The notes: generated by a model from the sequence alone, not told the origin. Shown: positions 9,587-18,348, counted from the first letter of the stretch. The stretch: DNA of 64,000 nt from Erythrobacter fulvus (GCF_028595285.1 NZ_JAQQXQ010000007.1:1-64000), one strand, 5' to 3'. Numbers and translations: made by a program.

Positions 9587-10848
9587 ACTTGAAGCAACGC
9601 TTCGAAGAACTGGATGCAAACCGCAAACTGATCTTTGTCTCTTCGGCGGCCCTTTTGCTGCTTGTCCTATGGGGCAGCATTGCTCAGGTTGACGAAGTAA
9701 CTCGGGGAATGGGCAAGGTCATTCCATCCAGTCAGGCTCAATTGGTTCAACCAGCCGAACCCGCCGTCGTTGCCGACATACTTGTGAGAAGCGGTGAACA
9801 AGTCAAACAAGGCCAACTGCTAGTCCGTCTTGACGACAGCATGGCAGCGTCCGAACTAGGCCAGCTTCAGACCGAGAATGAAAGATTAGCGGCGCGGGCT
9901 GCGCGGTTGGAGGGCGAAGCAGGCGGTTCCCTGATGGGGTGCGAGCCTGGCTCGGTGTGTGCCGAGGAGCAGAAACTTCAACGTGCACGATTGGCCGCCG
10001 CTCGCAGCCGGGAGGCCTCGCTTTCGGCTGCAATTGACCAGCGCCGCCGCGATCTTCGTGAAGCGGAAGCGACTGTCGCCTCACTCCAGCAAAGCGCTAG
10101 GCTGGCACAAGAGCAGGTCCGAATGCTCGAGCCACTTGCCGCACAAGGTATTGTACCCCAAACGGAATTGCTCACTGCTCAAAGAGAACTGGTCGATGTA
10201 CGAGGCAGGCTTGCCGCGGCCCAGCAGTCAGCCGGCCGAGCATCAGCCGCCATTCGCGAAGCCCAGGCCGACTTCCAGTCAGCCCGCCTCGATTTTCAGC
10301 AGCAGGCTTTGAATGAACGCAGTGAAGTAGAAACCCGGATCGCGGTAAACGAGGAAAGCATTCGAGGGGCATCGGCTCGCCGCAACCGAAACGAATTGCG
10401 TTCGCCGGCGACAGGTATCGTGAACAATCTCCAGATTACGACCAAAGGCGGTTTCGTAAATGCAGGCGAAACAATCATGCAGATCGTTCCTGTCGGCGAC
10501 CGCTTACTAGTTGAAGCACGTGTAAGCCCTCGGGACATAGGCTTCGTGTCAGTCAATGACCCGGCGAATGTCAAAATAACCGCCTACGACTTCTCCACTT
10601 ATGGAGGCCTAATTGGTAAAGTCGTAGAAGTTTCAGCAGACAGTATTTACGATGAGGTAGAGCGTGAAAGTTATTACCGGGTCATAATCGAAACAGATCG
10701 GAGCTTCATCGAAAAGAACGGACAAAAATTCGCTATCGTTCCGGGTATGATGACTGAGGTGGAAATCATCACCGGGTCAAAGAGCATTTTGTCTTATTTG
10801 TTGAAGCCTGTCGCAAAAGCGTTCGACACTGCGCTGTCGGAGAAATAG
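9583..10848 (+). CDS. HlyD-family type I secretion periplasmic adaptor
   Basis: A 421-residue membrane-fusion protein: short cytoplasmic N-terminus, one membrane helix at about 20-36 (LIFVSSAALLLLVLW), a lipoyl/biotinyl-like half, a long coiled coil (about 85-240, rich in Gln, Ala, Arg), then the second lipoyl half and a beta-barrel with the ELRSPATGIVNNL motif. It links the ABC transporter to TolC. Start overlaps the SleB stop. Its last 55 bases overlap, in antisense, the 3' end of the convergent LapG-like protease gene. Confidence 0.92.
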   Translation: MNLKQRFEELDANRKLIFVSSAALLLLVLWGSIAQVDEVTRGMGKVIPSSQAQLVQPAEPAVVADILVRSGEQVKQGQLLVRLDDSMAASELGQLQTENERLAARAARLEGEAGGSLMGCEPGSVCAEEQKLQRARLAAARSREASLSAAIDQRRRDLREAEATVASLQQSARLAQEQVRMLEPLAAQGIVPQTELLTAQRELVDVRGRLAAAQQSAGRASAAIREAQADFQSARLDFQQQALNERSEVETRIAVNEESIRGASARRNRNELRSPATGIVNNLQITTKGGFVNAGETIMQIVPVGDRLLVEARVSPRDIGFVSVNDPANVKITAYDFSTYGGLIGKVVEVSADSIYDEVERESYYRVIIETDRSFIEKNGQKFAIVPGMMTEVEIITGSKSILSYLLKPVAKAFDTALSEK

Positions 10849-11813
10849 GCAAGACGCTTCGTTGTTGCCCCTCGGCCTTCATCGGGCTTGGTGGTGTACC
10901 CATGAACCCATGCCGACCGCTGGCTGAAGCTCATCCTGGCGGCATATTCGTACGAAGTATCGGCCGGAAGAACCCGATCAGAGTCACTATCGAGCATGTA
11001 ATATGCGTCTTCAAGCCGAACGATCAGCACTGCATGATCACGACGGCGGATCGCATCCCATACGAGGGTGAGATAAATCGAACCCGGATCAACCCCGGAA
11101 TCCACGAGGATTTGATACTTCAGGATCGCAAAATCCTCGCAATCGCCTTTCGAAAGTCGAAGTGTCTCCGCAGCAGTCGCCCAATATTCGGACATGCCGT
11201 AGAGGGTTTGGTCCTCAACAAATTCGATCTTGCGATTAACCCAGGCATTGACCCTCGCCAGATGGTCAAAATCGGACTCCTGCGCATGCCTAGCAACAAG
11301 CCCGCGAACTGATCTGGCAGAACTCTTTTCGGAAACGCGGCGCCATTCATCATCAAGAGGTGTGAAGCCGATATAGACTCGCGAACTGCCCAGGAAATCG
11401 TCCGAAGCAGGATCTCGCCCATCGGATAGCTCTTCCCGCACCGTTACCGGAGCGAGGCTGCCCCAGGGACACATCAAATTCGTTGCATTCAGAGCTTGCG
11501 GTGCCTGCTCTACGTCACTGAACGCGCTTAATTCAGCGCTACCTGCAGGCTGAAGAATATCTGCCTGCTGCATACTGATGAGTTCAAGCGCACTGGGCTG
11601 CCCGCCAAGGATGGCTGAAGCCTTATCCGCCCCAATCCCCGTGACTGTCGCAGGAGCCGCCATCGCAGGCTGGTCTGCACACCCGAAAACCGCACCGACT
11701 GCCGCGGAGGGCACGTAGGAATACGCCAGAGCGGGAGACGCTCCAGACGAAGCCAAAGCCAGACCGGCAGCAAACCCTGCCAACGGGCCGAAAGAAGGTT
11801 TCCACGCACGCAT
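10794..11813 (-). CDS. LapG-like transglutaminase-like cysteine protease (BTLCP)
   Basis: A 339-residue periplasmic protein with a signal peptide (cleavage near SPALA, residue 30). The bacterial transglutaminase-like cysteine proteinase domain has the expected triad: C225 in GDCEDFA, H260 in RRDHAVL and D275 in MLDSDSD. In Pseudomonas, LapG cleaves the N-terminus of the surface adhesin LapA when LapD and c-di-GMP release it; here the gene faces a T1SS adhesin operon, so adhesin release is a strong inference. The adhesin N-terminus with any cleavage site lies outside the window, and no LapD-like gene is visible. About 100 residues between the signal peptide and the domain are unassigned. Confidence 0.85.
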   Translation of the reverse strand: MRAWKPSFGPLAGFAAGLALASSGASPALAYSYVPSAAVGAVFGCADQPAMAAPATVTGIGADKASAILGGQPSALELISMQQADILQPAGSAELSAFSDVEQAPQALNATNLMCPWGSLAPVTVREELSDGRDPASDDFLGSSRVYIGFTPLDDEWRRVSEKSSARSVRGLVARHAQESDFDHLARVNAWVNRKIEFVEDQTLYGMSEYWATAAETLRLSKGDCEDFAILKYQILVDSGVDPGSIYLTLVWDAIRRRDHAVLIVRLEDAYYMLDSDSDRVLPADTSYEYAARMSFSQRSAWVHGYTTKPDEGRGATTKRLAYFSDSAVSNAFATGFNK

Positions 11814-12330
11814 CGGCGTGAAATAGGCTTTTTATTTTTAATACAGATTTACGGGTTTTGGTAAATCACTCGTAAACCATATTTTACTTAGCGATTAAAC
11901 CAATCCCTTTCCTGAACAATTATTGATTGCTTTTATATTAAATTTGAACTTTTTTGAATTTAAGGATGTTAAAATTCGAAAATTTCGAAATATAAGTTAC
12001 GATAAATTCGCACCAATAAATGATGTTTGAAGATCGATTATCATTTAACTTGTAATAAAGGCGGATAATTGGTATCCGGCCCAGCTCCAAGCCAATCCAG
12101 TTTGATGGTGAACGCCGATAGTGTCGTATAGCCCGGGGCCGAGCACAGCCATTCCCGGCCGGCAGCGTTTTACAGTTTCTTACCGTGCTGCCCGAACGTA
12201 ACGCTGAACCATCCGCCACCAAGGCTAGTCGGCTTGCTGTTTGGAACGCGTAAGCCACTCTCGCACCAACATGGCTCACGCTGCCTTAATACGCGCAACT
12301 GCCGTCACAAGCGATGCGTTGTCTGGATGT
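11814..12330. other. Gene-free gap with AT-rich stretch
   Basis: About 517 bases without a credible gene. The part from about 11820 to 12070 is strikingly AT-rich against the GC-rich surroundings and contains a perfect 10-bp palindrome, ATTTCGAAAT, at 11982-11991. Promoters for the LapG-like gene must lie at its left edge. The remainder (12070-12330) is of normal composition and shows nothing I recognise. Confidence 0.6.
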
Positions 12331-12420
12331 TGGCGGAGAGGGAGGGATTCGAACCCTCGATACGGTTACCCGTATACCGCATTTCGAGTGCGGCGCATTC
12401 GACCACTCTGCCACCTCTCC
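12331..12420 (-). tRNA. tRNA-Ser(CGA)
   Basis: Read on the minus strand, the 90-base gene begins GGAGAGGTGGCAGAGTGG and has a 7-bp acceptor stem (12414-12420 with 12335-12341). The anticodon loop CTCGAAA is closed by CCGCA/TGCGG, giving anticodon CGA. It has the long variable arm of class II tRNAs, a TTCGAAT T-loop, discriminator G, and an encoded CCA (12331-12333). Confidence 0.96.
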
Positions 12421-12565
12421 GCGAGGCCTGTCGCGCATTTGGCAAGGCCGCGTGGTCGATGCGGCAAGCGACAGGGAGCGCGCCCGTTAGCCCAAGCCCT
12501 CGCCCTTGCCAAGTCCCGACGCACCACAAAATGCGGGCATATCTCGCAGGTGCAGCACGCCCCTG

Positions 12566-12593
12566 CTTGTTTTGCATCGGTAAAGGTCCATAT
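12566..12593 (+). promoter_or_regulatory. Possible RpoH (heat-shock) promoter of hspQ
   Basis: CTTG at 12566-12569 and CCATAT at 12588-12593, 18 bases apart, resemble a sigma-32 promoter. If used, transcription would start almost at the ATG (12602), giving a leaderless mRNA. This would explain the missing Shine-Dalgarno sequence. Weak by sequence alone. Confidence 0.3.
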
Positions 12594-12601
12594 TGCGTGT
12601 C

Positions 12602-12982
12602 ATGGAACGCGCAGAGTTCTTCTCGAGTCAGGCGGGTCGCACTATCATCGCCCCGCGTCAGACCCGTGCCCGGTTCGGGATCGGCGATGTGGTTCGCCAC
12701 CGCCTGTTCGCCTTCCGTGGCGTCGTTTTCGACATTGATCCGGTGTTTGCGAACAGCGAGGAATGGTACCAGTCTATTCCCGAAGATATTCGTCCCCGAC
12801 GCGACCAGCCGTTCTACCACCTGCTGGCCGAGAACGAGGATTCGTCTTACGTCGCCTATGTCAGTCAGGGAAACCTGCTGGCCGACCCAGAAGGCGGCCC
12901 GGTCGACCATCCCACCGTGCGGCAATTGTTCGACAGCTTCAAGGACGGGCGCTACCGGATGCGGCGATCGCTAACCCACTGA
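12602..12982 (+). CDS. hspQ: Heat shock protein HspQ
   Basis: A 126-residue soluble protein of the HspQ/YccV family. It shows the typical GDVVRHRLFAFRGVVFDIDP core, the WY..IPEDIRP segment, DQPFYHLLAE and YVSQGNLL. In E. coli HspQ binds hemimethylated oriC DNA and acts as a specificity enhancer for Lon; the exact role here is not known. The ATG at 12602 is preferred over TTG 12593 because the family motif begins about 25 residues later. The gene stands alone between tRNA-Ser and the convergent ABC permease gene. Confidence 0.9.
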   Translation: MERAEFFSSQAGRTIIAPRQTRARFGIGDVVRHRLFAFRGVVFDIDPVFANSEEWYQSIPEDIRPRRDQPFYHLLAENEDSSYVAYVSQGNLLADPEGGPVDHPTVRQLFDSFKDGRYRMRRSLTH

Positions 12983-12990
12983 CGTTGGCG

Positions 12991-13007
12991 GCAAGCTGCC
13001 AGCTTGC
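12991..13007 (+). terminator. Hairpin downstream of hspQ
   Basis: GCAAGCT and AGCTTGC form a perfect 7-bp stem around a 3-base loop, eight bases after the hspQ stop. No run of T follows, so termination is uncertain. Confidence 0.35.
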
Positions 13008-13087
13008 TGTTCCTCACCAAGGCTCGGGCCAGCGGGTCGTCCTTTCCCCCCTATCGGCCGTAGTCCGGCTTATAACCCTGCCCGGGA

Positions 13088-13996
13088 TCAGCTCTTAAGC
13101 TTCCACCCTGAACGCAGCAGCGCGTAAACTGCTGCACCAAGAGCGATATTGAGCACCAGCAGTCCCGCAGCCGCGACCAGTACCGCCTGAGTGCCACCGA
13201 TATCGCTCGCGCCGAGGAAACCGTAACGGAAGCCGGAAATCACGTAGAAAAAGGGATTGGCGCGGCTGACTGCCTGAAACACGCCGTGAAGGTTCTCGAT
13301 CACGTAGAAGGTGCCCGACAGCAGAGAGAGCGGAGCGATGATGAAATTGGTGATGGCTGCGTTGTGATCGAACTTTTCGGCCCAGATCGACGTCGCAAGG
13401 CCCAGTGTCGCCAGCATCAGCGACCCCATCAGCCCGAACCAGATCACCGCCCAGATATGGGCGACCGCCAGAGACACACCCGGCCACAACGCCATCGCCA
13501 AGGCCACCGTGCAACCCACCGCGATAGCCCGCGTCACCGCCGCCGCGAGAATACCAGTCATCAGCTCGCCCGGCGACAACGGCGGCATCAGAAGATCGAT
13601 GATCGTCCCCTGCATCTTGCCGGAGAGCAGCGAGAAGGAGGAATTGGCGAACGCGTTCTGCATCATGCCCATCACGATCAGCCCCGGCGCGACGAAACTG
13701 GCGAAGGGCACTCCAAGAACCTCGCGCCCGCCCCGCCCCAGCGCAACGGTGAAGATCACCAGAAACAGCAGCGTCGTGAAGGCCGGCGCCCAGATCGTCT
13801 GCGTCTGCACCTTGAGAAACCGGCGCACCTCCTTCATATAGAGGGCATGCAGGCCCACGCGATTAACCCCGGTAATCACCGGGACGCCGCGCGGGGAGAA
13901 CCGGGCGCTCCCGCCGGTCTTGTCATCTCCGGTGTTTTCAGTCACGGGAGCAGCATTGCGCGAAGATGAAGATTGTGCAGGAGCAGGTTCGGCCAT
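13088..13996 (-). CDS. ABC-2 type transporter permease
   Basis: A 302-residue integral membrane protein with six predicted hydrophobic helices and the ABC-2 features of the NodJ/YadH group: MKEVRRFLKV near the first helix, a cytoplasmic loop with GTIIDLLMPPLSPGE, and a C-terminal FFYVISGFRYGFLG. I place the start at ATG 13996 (MAEPAPAQ), leaving 84 bases to the divergent gcrA; the longer frame would run over the gcrA start. About 55 hydrophilic residues precede the family homology. No ATPase gene is adjacent, so substrate and partner are unknown. Confidence 0.85.
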   Translation of the reverse strand: MAEPAPAQSSSSRNAAPVTENTGDDKTGGSARFSPRGVPVITGVNRVGLHALYMKEVRRFLKVQTQTIWAPAFTTLLFLVIFTVALGRGGREVLGVPFASFVAPGLIVMGMMQNAFANSSFSLLSGKMQGTIIDLLMPPLSPGELMTGILAAAVTRAIAVGCTVALAMALWPGVSLAVAHIWAVIWFGLMGSLMLATLGLATSIWAEKFDHNAAITNFIIAPLSLLSGTFYVIENLHGVFQAVSRANPFFYVISGFRYGFLGASDIGGTQAVLVAAAGLLVLNIALGAAVYALLRSGWKLKS

Positions 13997-14080
13997 GGCA
14001 AGGGTGCCTAGGCCGCAGCGGGCTCGCTGACAAGCATCACCGGCAGGCCCGGTCACCGGATACAGGAACAGGTAGATCAT

Positions 14081-14794
14081 ATGAGCTGGACTGACGAGCG
14101 TATCGCGACGCTCAGGAAAATGTGGGAAGGCGGCGCCACCGCCAGCGAAATCGCCACCGAACTTGGCGGAGTGAGCCGTAATGCCGTGATCGGCAAGGCA
14201 CACCGCCTCGGGCTCAAGGCGCGTCCGTCTCCGGTCAAGGCCAACGACAAGAAAAAGGCCGCAGCGCCCAAGAAGCCGGCGGCACCGACGCCCAAGCCCG
14301 CAGCCGAACCGCGCACCGAGCCGGTCGAGCGCGCCGCCGCGCCCGCTGCCGAGCGTGTGGCTGCGCGCACTCCTCCCGCGCCTGCGCGCAACACCGGCGA
14401 CGATTCGGGCGCAACAGCCTCTCCGTCGCAGCCGCTGCCCAATCCTTCGTCCGATCTTCCCAAGATCGTCTCAGTCGGCCCGGGCGGCTTCCTGCGTCAG
14501 GGTCCGGGCGATCAGCAGGCACCGATCCCGCCTGCCCCGCCGCGGCGTCTGGTTCCGGCCAAGCCGAGCCCCGAGATTGCCGACAAGACCAGTCTCCTCG
14601 ATCTGTCGGACAAGGTTTGCCGCTGGCCGATGGGCCATCCGGGCGAACCCGATTTCCATTTCTGCGGGGAGCAGGTGAACCCGGGCTTCCCCTATTGCGT
14701 CGAGCATTGCGGTCGCGCCTACCAGGCGCAGCTCCCGCGCGGCGTTCGCCGTCCGCCGCCGCCGCTACCTTTTGGCGGCCCGCGGGTGCGCTGA
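14081..14794 (+). CDS. gcrA: Cell-cycle regulator GcrA
   Basis: A 237-residue GcrA-family protein. The N-terminal ~45 residues (WTDERIATLRKMWEGG, then SRNAVIGKAHRLGL) form the DNA-binding helix-turn-helix. A long Pro/Ala/Lys linker (about 50-170) follows, then the C-terminal conserved segment with CRWPMGHPGEPDFHFCG and YCVEHCGRAYQ. In Caulobacter GcrA binds sigma-70 and methylated GANTC promoters to activate cell-cycle genes. The family is essentially alphaproteobacterial, which supports the taxonomic call. It is divergent from the ABC-2 permease. Confidence 0.95.
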   Translation: MSWTDERIATLRKMWEGGATASEIATELGGVSRNAVIGKAHRLGLKARPSPVKANDKKKAAAPKKPAAPTPKPAAEPRTEPVERAAAPAAERVAARTPPAPARNTGDDSGATASPSQPLPNPSSDLPKIVSVGPGGFLRQGPGDQQAPIPPAPPRRLVPAKPSPEIADKTSLLDLSDKVCRWPMGHPGEPDFHFCGEQVNPGFPYCVEHCGRAYQAQLPRGVRRPPPPLPFGGPRVR

Positions 14795-14882
14795 TCCGTC
14801 TGACTGGCTGAAACCGGGTTGCAGGGGTTGCGAAGCTCTCCCCCTGCCCCCTATGCCCCCGCACAAACTCCGGGGATCCGCG

Positions 14883-15842
14883 ATGAAACAATTGCTTCTG
14901 GCGACTGGGTGGCTTGCGTTTGGCTGCGCGCTGGCAACGCCATTTCCTGCGCTCGCCGCCTTGCCCGAACCGGTACGTGCGATGATCGACGCGGCCATTG
15001 CCACCGGCGACGAGAGCAAGGTTCGCACAGTGGTCGATCTTGCCAAGCAGACGAACCCCGATGACGTTGCCGAAATCGATCTGCTCCTCACCAGCTTCGA
15101 AACCCAGATTGCTGAAGCCAAGGCTGCCGAAGCGGCGGCGAAAGTCGAACGTATCCGCACCGCCGGGCTTTTCGAAAACTGGTCAGGCAAGGGCGAATTC
15201 GGCGCTTTCCGCGCCACCGGCAACTCCTCGAACACCGGTATTACCGCAGGTCTCACCGCGCAGCGCGAAGGGATCAAGTGGCGGCACAAGCTGACCGGGC
15301 GGGTCGATTACCAGCGCGCCAACGGCGTCACCACGCGCGAGCAGTTCCTCGCGCGGTACGAGCCCAACATCAACATCTCCGACAATTTCTATGTCTATAC
15401 GCTCGCGCAATACGAACGCGATCGTTTTCAAGGTTTTTCAGGTCGTTATGCAGTATCGGGCGGGATCGGCTATCAGGCGCTGAGCAAAGACGACATCCAG
15501 CTTTCGGTCAAGGCAGGTCCGGCCTACCGGGTGACCGAGTTCATCGATGGTCGCAGCGAAAGCCGCATTGCGGGACTGGTCGGGCTCGATTTCGACTGGA
15601 CCATCACCGACCGACTGAAGCTGACGCAGGATACCAATGCCGTTGCAGAAACGGGCGGATCGGCGGTCGCCATCATCGATTCGAACAACACCACCATCGA
15701 TCTCGTCACCGGCCTCAATGCCAAGATCAACAGCAGTCTGTCGGCGCGTTTTTCCTACGCCATCGAATATGACAGCAACCCGCCGCCCGGCGCGGTTCAG
15801 ACCGATACGCTGAGCCGGGTGACGCTGATCTACGATTTCTGA
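14883..15842 (+). CDS. DUF481 outer-membrane protein (YdiY-like)
   Basis: A 319-residue exported protein: signal peptide about 1-26 (ending PALA), a short Ala/Glu-rich helical part to about residue 90, then a DUF481 beta-barrel ending in F, as outer-membrane proteins do (LIYDF). Related proteins are called salt-induced outer-membrane proteins. ATG 14883 was chosen because the signal peptide starts there. The 3' end overlaps the convergent methyltransferase-like gene by 13 bases. Confidence 0.85.
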   Translation: MKQLLLATGWLAFGCALATPFPALAALPEPVRAMIDAAIATGDESKVRTVVDLAKQTNPDDVAEIDLLLTSFETQIAEAKAAEAAAKVERIRTAGLFENWSGKGEFGAFRATGNSSNTGITAGLTAQREGIKWRHKLTGRVDYQRANGVTTREQFLARYEPNINISDNFYVYTLAQYERDRFQGFSGRYAVSGGIGYQALSKDDIQLSVKAGPAYRVTEFIDGRSESRIAGLVGLDFDWTITDRLKLTQDTNAVAETGGSAVAIIDSNNTTIDLVTGLNAKINSSLSARFSYAIEYDSNPPPGAVQTDTLSRVTLIYDF

Positions 15843-16510
15843 GCAAACCAGATGATGTGATGCGCGCCCTTGTTGTTCGGGCGCGAGCGGACGTTCCATT
15901 CCACCACCTCAAGACCGGTGTCGTGCAGCCGCTTGCGGAAGGCCGGATCGGGCGCGGCTGACCATACGGCAAGAATGCCGCCCGGCATCAGTGCATCGCG
16001 CGCTTTGGCGAGGCCGGTGCGCGAATAGAGCCGGTTGTTTGCATCGCGCACGAGGCCGTCGGGGCCATTATCGACATCGAGCAGGATCGCATCAAACTTG
16101 GGCGACGTGCCGTCATTGGCATCGTCGATCAGGGCGGCGACATCGCAGATCCTGAGATCGAGCCGCGGATCGGACAGGGCATCGCCGGTCAACTCAGCCA
16201 TCGGCCCCTTGGCCCATTCGATGATCTTGTCGGAAATCTCCGCAACGACGATCTGCGCTTTCGCGCCCAGCTTTGCCGCGGCGGCGCGGTAGGTGAAGCC
16301 CATGCCGTAGCCGCCGATCAGGATGCGCGCATTGTCCTTGCCCAGCCGCGCGATGGTGAGATCGGCGAGCTGTTCCTCGGAAAAGCGCATACGCGTACTC
16401 ATCAGCTCGTTGCGTCCGAGCACGATCATGAAGTCGCGCCCGTGGCTGAAGAGTTCGAGCGTTTCGCCATCATGGACATCTGCAGTGTCCAGAAGTTCGC
16501 GTCTTAGCAT
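15830..16510 (-). CDS. Spermidine synthase-like / SAM-dependent methyltransferase-fold protein
   Basis: A 226-residue Rossmann-fold protein with a glycine-rich SAM-type loop (LIGGYGMGFTYRAA), the acidic residue ending the second strand (VVAEI) and an Asp-rich strand (DAILLDVDNGP). The arrangement matches the polyamine-synthase-like (PABS) group, although the canonical active-site segment is not clear, so true spermidine synthesis is doubtful. Downstream of it lies the DUF481 gene in the opposite direction; upstream is the transcription regulator gene in the same direction, 59 bases away. Confidence 0.75.
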   Translation of the reverse strand: MLRRELLDTADVHDGETLELFSHGRDFMIVLGRNELMSTRMRFSEEQLADLTIARLGKDNARILIGGYGMGFTYRAAAAKLGAKAQIVVAEISDKIIEWAKGPMAELTGDALSDPRLDLRICDVAALIDDANDGTSPKFDAILLDVDNGPDGLVRDANNRLYSRTGLAKARDALMPGGILAVWSAAPDPAFRKRLHDTGLEVVEWNVRSRPNNKGAHHIIWFAQKS

Positions 16511-16569
16511 TGCGACGGCCTACCCTTCGATGATCCCTTGCGCCAGCATGCGAAACTGTTGGCCTGCGT

Positions 16570-17169
16570 TCAATCGAATTCGGGCGGCAGCGAGACACTT
16601 GCAAAGCGTACAAGCGAACGCGGCGCAGTCAGCGATTGGTTGCTCGTATATTTTTCAAGCAGGGCCTCCATTTCCGTTGCCAGTTCCCTGCGCTGAGTTG
16701 CGCTCAACCGGATGAAAGCCCACAGGTCGTGCTGGCGGTCTTCGACGCTTGCGAGCGGATCGTAAGCCTTCTCGACGCGCCAGCGATTGCCGTCGAAATA
16801 GAATAGCTCGCCCGTGGACTGGTCTTCATGTTCGAGAGCAACCCTGAGCATTTTGGACAATTGCGCGCCGACAGTGCCTTTGCGGAGTTCAGCTTGGACA
16901 AAAAACCTTTCCGACGCAACGCGATACAGTTTCTGCGGGCGCCCTGCCCGTTGGCGCTCTCCCGCTTCAATCAGCAATCCAGCCGCGATCATGGCGCGCA
17001 AATGGTGCCAAGTACGCTCAACGCTTTGCCCCAGATCTGCAGCAATCTGCTTGGCGGTTCGCGCCTCTTGCGTTGTGCTCTCGAGAATCAACAGCGTGCG
17101 CCGAGAAATGAGGAGGCGCGCGGCCCCGCGGGACAGGCGAGGCGTGCTACTCAGCGAATCATCTTTCAT
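16570..17169 (-). CDS. Winged-helix (ArsR-like) transcriptional regulator
   Basis: A 199-residue protein. Residues ~15-85 form a winged helix: TAKQIAADLGQSVERTWHHL is the HTH and RQRAGRPQKLYR the wing. The remaining ~110 residues hold an uncharacterised effector or dimerisation part with FYFDGNRWRV. The layout is that of ArsR/helix-turn-helix-20 regulators. It is divergent from the serine hydrolase gene 17227, with 57 bases between starts, and likely controls it and itself. Confidence 0.8.
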   Translation of the reverse strand: MKDDSLSSTPRLSRGAARLLISRRTLLILESTTQEARTAKQIAADLGQSVERTWHHLRAMIAAGLLIEAGERQRAGRPQKLYRVASERFFVQAELRKGTVGAQLSKMLRVALEHEDQSTGELFYFDGNRWRVEKAYDPLASVEDRQHDLWAFIRLSATQRRELATEMEALLEKYTSNQSLTAPRSLVRFASVSLPPEFD

Positions 17170-17177
17170 TCATAGTA

Positions 17178-17192
17178 GCTATCACGAATAGC
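17178..17192. promoter_or_regulatory. Possible operator between regulator and hydrolase
   Basis: GCTAT-CACGA-ATAGC, a 5-bp inverted repeat in the 57-base divergent intergenic region. It is short, so it may be chance, but it sits where the neighbouring regulator would act on both genes. Confidence 0.3.
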
Positions 17193-17226
17193 CTGCCCTC
17201 CACCATATTGAGGAGGGATTGCAGGT

Positions 17227-18336
17227 ATGACATTCAGGTTTTTCGTTGCGGCACTGGCTGGCACAATGTGCGGATGCGCACCGGCTGTGCCGATGGCTGA
17301 TGCCGCGCGGGCGACGCCGGTCGATCACCAACGGACAATTCACAAAGCAAGCGAACTCGAGGCGCGAATTGCGGCAACCGGCTTTTCCGGCGTCGCTGCC
17401 GTCGCAAGCGAAGGGGAACTGATCTTTACATCGGTGCAGGGATTGGCGAATCGCGAAACTGGCGAGCCGATCACGGTAAAAACCCGCTTTGCGCTGGCAT
17501 CCGTGCCCAAGATGATCACGGCAATCGCAATCATGCAACTTGTGGAGGATGGCAAGGTCAGCCTCGACGATCCGATCGGCAAACATCTTCCAGATTACCC
17601 GAACAGAACCATACGAGAGGACGCAACTGTTAGGCATCTGATGAAGATGCGTTCGGGACTGGGCGATTATCTGGGATCGGAACACGACCGCGCGCTGAAA
17701 GCCGGGAAACTTAACAGGCTTTCCGATTATCTGCCTCTGTTTCAGGATGATCCGCTCGCGTTTGCCCCCGGCACCGGCTTTGAATACAGCAATGCAGGCT
17801 ACATTCTGCTGGGCCGGATCATCGAGGTCAGAAGCGGGCAGAGCTATTTTTCCTATATCGACGAAAATATCCTCCGACCGGCGCGGATGGATTCGACAAT
17901 GCTGGCAGAAGCAGTCGATGTCAGACCTGGTATCGCGGTTGGATACCGGGTTGAAGGTCTTGAGGGGATTGCCGAATCCGAAGCCGATCTCGCCGGCCGA
18001 AAGCTGGTTCCCAACACGCAGGTCGTCGCGGGCCCTGCAACATCGGCAGGTGGCGGTTATTCGACCGTGGGCGATTTTGCGCGGCTCGCCCATTCGCTGC
18101 GGACAGAGCAATTGCTCCGGTGGGATTCCCTTGCCGAGATACTCGGCGATAGATTTGGCGAAGGGGTCGCTCCGGGAGGTTTGGCGGGAGGAGCGCCGGG
18201 CGTCACAGCGCTGTTCAGATTGCTCCCGGACGGGCGTACGATCGTCGCAATGGGCAACAAAGATGTGCCCTCGGCGATTGAGATCGGCCGGATGATTGAG
18301 ACGCACCTTAAAGAGGGAAGCTCAACTGACAGCTGA
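17227..18336 (+). CDS. Serine hydrolase of the beta-lactamase/PBP4* family
   Basis: A 369-residue exported protein of the class C beta-lactamase-like superfamily. It has the nucleophile motif SVPK (in FALASVPKM), the second motif Y-S-N (EYSNAGY) and the usual HLMKMRSGL segment. No KTG is evident; the C-terminal GGLAGGAPG region takes its place. The N-terminus is a signal sequence with CGC at residues ~16-18, possibly a lipoprotein. The family includes esterases and D-aminopeptidases as well as lactamases; the substrate is unknown. It is likely controlled by the divergent regulator and ends before a strong terminator. Confidence 0.85.
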   Translation: MTFRFFVAALAGTMCGCAPAVPMADAARATPVDHQRTIHKASELEARIAATGFSGVAAVASEGELIFTSVQGLANRETGEPITVKTRFALASVPKMITAIAIMQLVEDGKVSLDDPIGKHLPDYPNRTIREDATVRHLMKMRSGLGDYLGSEHDRALKAGKLNRLSDYLPLFQDDPLAFAPGTGFEYSNAGYILLGRIIEVRSGQSYFSYIDENILRPARMDSTMLAEAVDVRPGIAVGYRVEGLEGIAESEADLAGRKLVPNTQVVAGPATSAGGGYSTVGDFARLAHSLRTEQLLRWDSLAEILGDRFGEGVAPGGLAGGAPGVTALFRLLPDGRTIVAMGNKDVPSAIEIGRMIETHLKEGSSTDS

Positions 18337-18348
18337 TGCCCGAATGAT

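Noticed and set aside
11938..12279. 113-codon minus-strand frame in the AT-rich gap
   Set aside because: Crosses from normal to AT-rich composition, has no ribosome-binding site or domain features.
12234..12974. Long frames across tRNA-Ser and hspQ
   Set aside because: They run through the tRNA gene and in the wrong frame over hspQ.
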